DNA from: Actinomycetota bacterium
GTDB taxonomy: Bacteria > Actinomycetota > Actinomycetes > S36-B12
Direction of reading: 5' to 3'
Assembly: GCA_009702725.1 (NCBI GenBank)
Contig: WLHM01000009.1
Span: 1-13,446 of the forward strand
DNA length: 13,446 nucleotides
The notes beneath the pieces are model-generated. The model made no database searches, was not told where the DNA came from, and saw only the letters and a list, made by a program, of their open reading frames with translations. Made by a program: the position numbers and the translations under genes. Shown in pieces: positions 13,055-13,446 of the stretch (position 1 is its first letter; every line of letters starts with the position of its first letter).

Positions 13055-13446
13055 TTAACCGATCGTGCCCGAGGGGAATAGTGTGCGCACGTACCAATCG
13101 TGCTCCGGCACAATGATGTCCGCCTCACGGCGAATACGGTCATAGCCCGCCATCAAATCTGGCAGATCCCAAAAGGAACCGGTGGGCCAATTCAATTCTA
13201 GGTTCTTGTAGTTGTACATGATGTCACTCGTGAGGCACACGGTGCCCAAGTCAGTTTCGACCATAACCACCATGCAACCTGGAGTATGGCCGCCAATTTT
13301 GACCAACTTCACCGCATTGTCGATCTGGTAATCACCATCAATTATTTTAAGTTGGCTTCGAACAGCATCCATTTTATATGAATATTCAGGGTAGTAATAC
13401 ATGCAGAAACTTGGCGGCGTGATCGCCTGCGGAAGCTCATCCTTCT
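13055..13446 (-). CDS. Metallo-beta-lactamase-fold hydrolase, C-terminal part (N-terminus beyond the window)
   Basis: Only the last 130 or so codons are present; the frame is open to the right edge. Reading from the edge it passes ...DELPQAITPPSFC before an internal Met at 13402. Counting from that Met, the visible metal-site elements are His39 in GGHTPGCMVV, Asp60 in CLTSD, and His101 in PEHDW, the third to fifth MBL motifs. The HxHxDH motif would lie outside the window. The GHTPG spacing and the EHDW end resemble AHL-lactonase-like members, so lactone or ester hydrolysis is plausible. It converges on the second SDR with a 24-base gap holding the hairpin. Whether it belongs to the cluster is uncertain because its promoter is not seen. 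Confidence 0.85.
   Translation of the reverse strand, partial: KDELPQAITPPSFCMYYYPEYSYKMDAVRSQLKIIDGDYQIDNAVKLVKIGGHTPGCMVVMVETDLGTVCLTSDIMYNYKNLELNWPTGSFWDLPDLMAGYDRIRREADIIVPEHDWYVRTLFPSGTIG

Overview
The window looks like a stretch of an actinobacterial (Actinomycetota) chromosome of moderate GC content. The evidence is a lipoprotein with an Ala/Pro/Glu-rich linker behind its lipobox, a hydrolase carrying an SCP2-like N-terminal segment, GTG and TTG starts, and dense short operons. The GC estimate is by eye and the lineage is inferred. No rRNA, tRNA, CRISPR array, insertion sequence or phage gene was seen.

Layout. (1) Positions 1-4717, all on the minus strand: an alpha/beta hydrolase, then a branched-chain-amino-acid-type (Liv/HAAT) ABC transporter: binding lipoprotein, LivH-type permease, LivM-type permease. 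The LivM frame runs off the left edge and appears to be entering an ATPase domain. (2) 4718-5010: divergent regulatory region with three GGATCC-centred operator-like sites, one a perfect 24-bp palindrome. (3) 5011-8479, plus strand: a fused alpha+beta TPP-dependent E1 dehydrogenase and its lipoyl E2 acyltransferase. (4) 8504-12090, minus strand: a five-gene operon reading cyclase-family hydrolase, SDR, VOC protein, second VOC protein, GntR/FCD regulator. (5) 12091-12292: a second divergent regulatory region with two more sites of the same family. (6) 12293-13030, plus strand: a second SDR. A strong hairpin follows, then the 3' part of a metallo-beta-lactamase-fold hydrolase on the minus strand, cut by the right edge.

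How it may work together (inference). The cluster looks like one regulated catabolic unit for an unidentified small molecule. The Liv-type system imports it. Two SDRs oxidise or reduce hydroxyl/keto groups. VOC and cyclase-family enzymes, the alpha/beta hydrolase and the MBL hydrolase rearrange or open C-C, ester or lactone bonds. The E1/E2 pair would convert a 2-oxo acid or acetoin-like ketol to an acyl-CoA, borrowing an E3 encoded elsewhere. The operator-like sites (AATGGATCCATT type) resemble the VanR operator ATTGGATCCAAT of Caulobacter (from memory), and VanR is a GntR/FCD repressor like the one encoded here. The simplest model is that this local regulator controls all four divergent transcripts. 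The substrate cannot be read from the sequence.
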